In this document: positions 63,762 through 64,000 of the stretch, piece after piece | Position numbering within the stretch: the stretch's first letter is position 1 | How the letters are laid out: each line of letters begins with the position of its first letter | Assembly: GCF_015706575.1 (NCBI RefSeq) | Contig: NW_024037069.1 | Coordinates: 43,345,553-43,409,552, forward strand | DNA: 64,000 nucleotides | From: Patiria miniata | Lineage: Eukaryota; Echinodermata; Asteroidea; Valvatida; Asterinidae | Direction: 5' to 3' | The notes under the pieces: generated by a model | What the model saw: only the letters and a program-made list of their open reading frames with translations | Told to the model about the DNA's origin: nothing | Databases searched by the model: none | Position numbers and translations under genes: made by a program

Positions 63762-64000
63762 CTGAGAGAAACATTATTTAAAACCAATAATAAAGTGTAT
63801 CAATCAGCAGGAACGGACCGCTATACCAACATTTACCCAACTCTAGATATACTAATTTTTTTGGTTTTTAAAGTAAATCCACCAAGTAAAAGGTGGAAAT
63901 ATTTATTGTGATACTATCTTTTGTGATTCCCTAACTGCTTCGGAAATGTCCAAAATAACCAACAGGAATGTGTCTTCCGAGATCACCATCTCTTCAGGAA

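Noticed and set aside
63637..63787. Start of the peroxidase at the edge of the leader exon
   Set aside because: There is no ATG there. The sequence TTTCTCTCAG before the leader is an acceptor, so the start codon is expected in an exon to the right.

Overview
The window is animal nuclear DNA. Its genes are split by long GT-AG introns, the intervals are AT-rich, and DNA transposons, tRNA-derived SINEs and LINE remnants are dense. The three gene types fit a marine invertebrate deuterostome: a CYP2-clan P450 pair, a MAP2K4 (MKK4) orthologue, and a secreted animal haem peroxidase resembling sea-urchin ovoperoxidase. An echinoderm is my best guess and a cephalochordate or hemichordate is possible. 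The species cannot be fixed from sequence alone.

Layout (all recognised genes lie on the minus strand). (1) 1-8.87 kb: P450 copy A, exons 1-6; exons 7-9 lie beyond the left edge. (2) 8.87-13.4 kb: intergenic, with a local direct duplication carrying a TTAA-flanked miniature transposon, and a LINE fragment. (3) 13.4-24.9 kb: P450 copy B, a complete nine-exon gene of 506 aa, duplicated in tandem with copy A at an offset of about 16.3-17.0 kb. (4) 25.5-32.7 kb: intergenic, holding a 1.36 kb inverted-repeat element, palindromic elements and SINE pieces. (5) 32.7-48.35 kb: MKK4, twelve coding exons, 403 aa, with a possible alternative first exon at 45.69 kb. (6) 50.4-63.8 kb: peroxidase, eleven coding exons in the window; the first coding exon probably lies beyond the right edge.

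The P450 copies should be ER-anchored monooxygenases. MKK4 is a cytosolic stress kinase that phosphorylates JNK/p38. The peroxidase is secreted and synthesised as a precursor. I see no functional link among the three beyond shared orientation.

The tandem P450 duplication lets each copy serve as an empty-site control for insertions in the other, so several transposons can be bounded to the base and placed after the duplication. No CRISPR array, operon or prokaryotic feature was seen.
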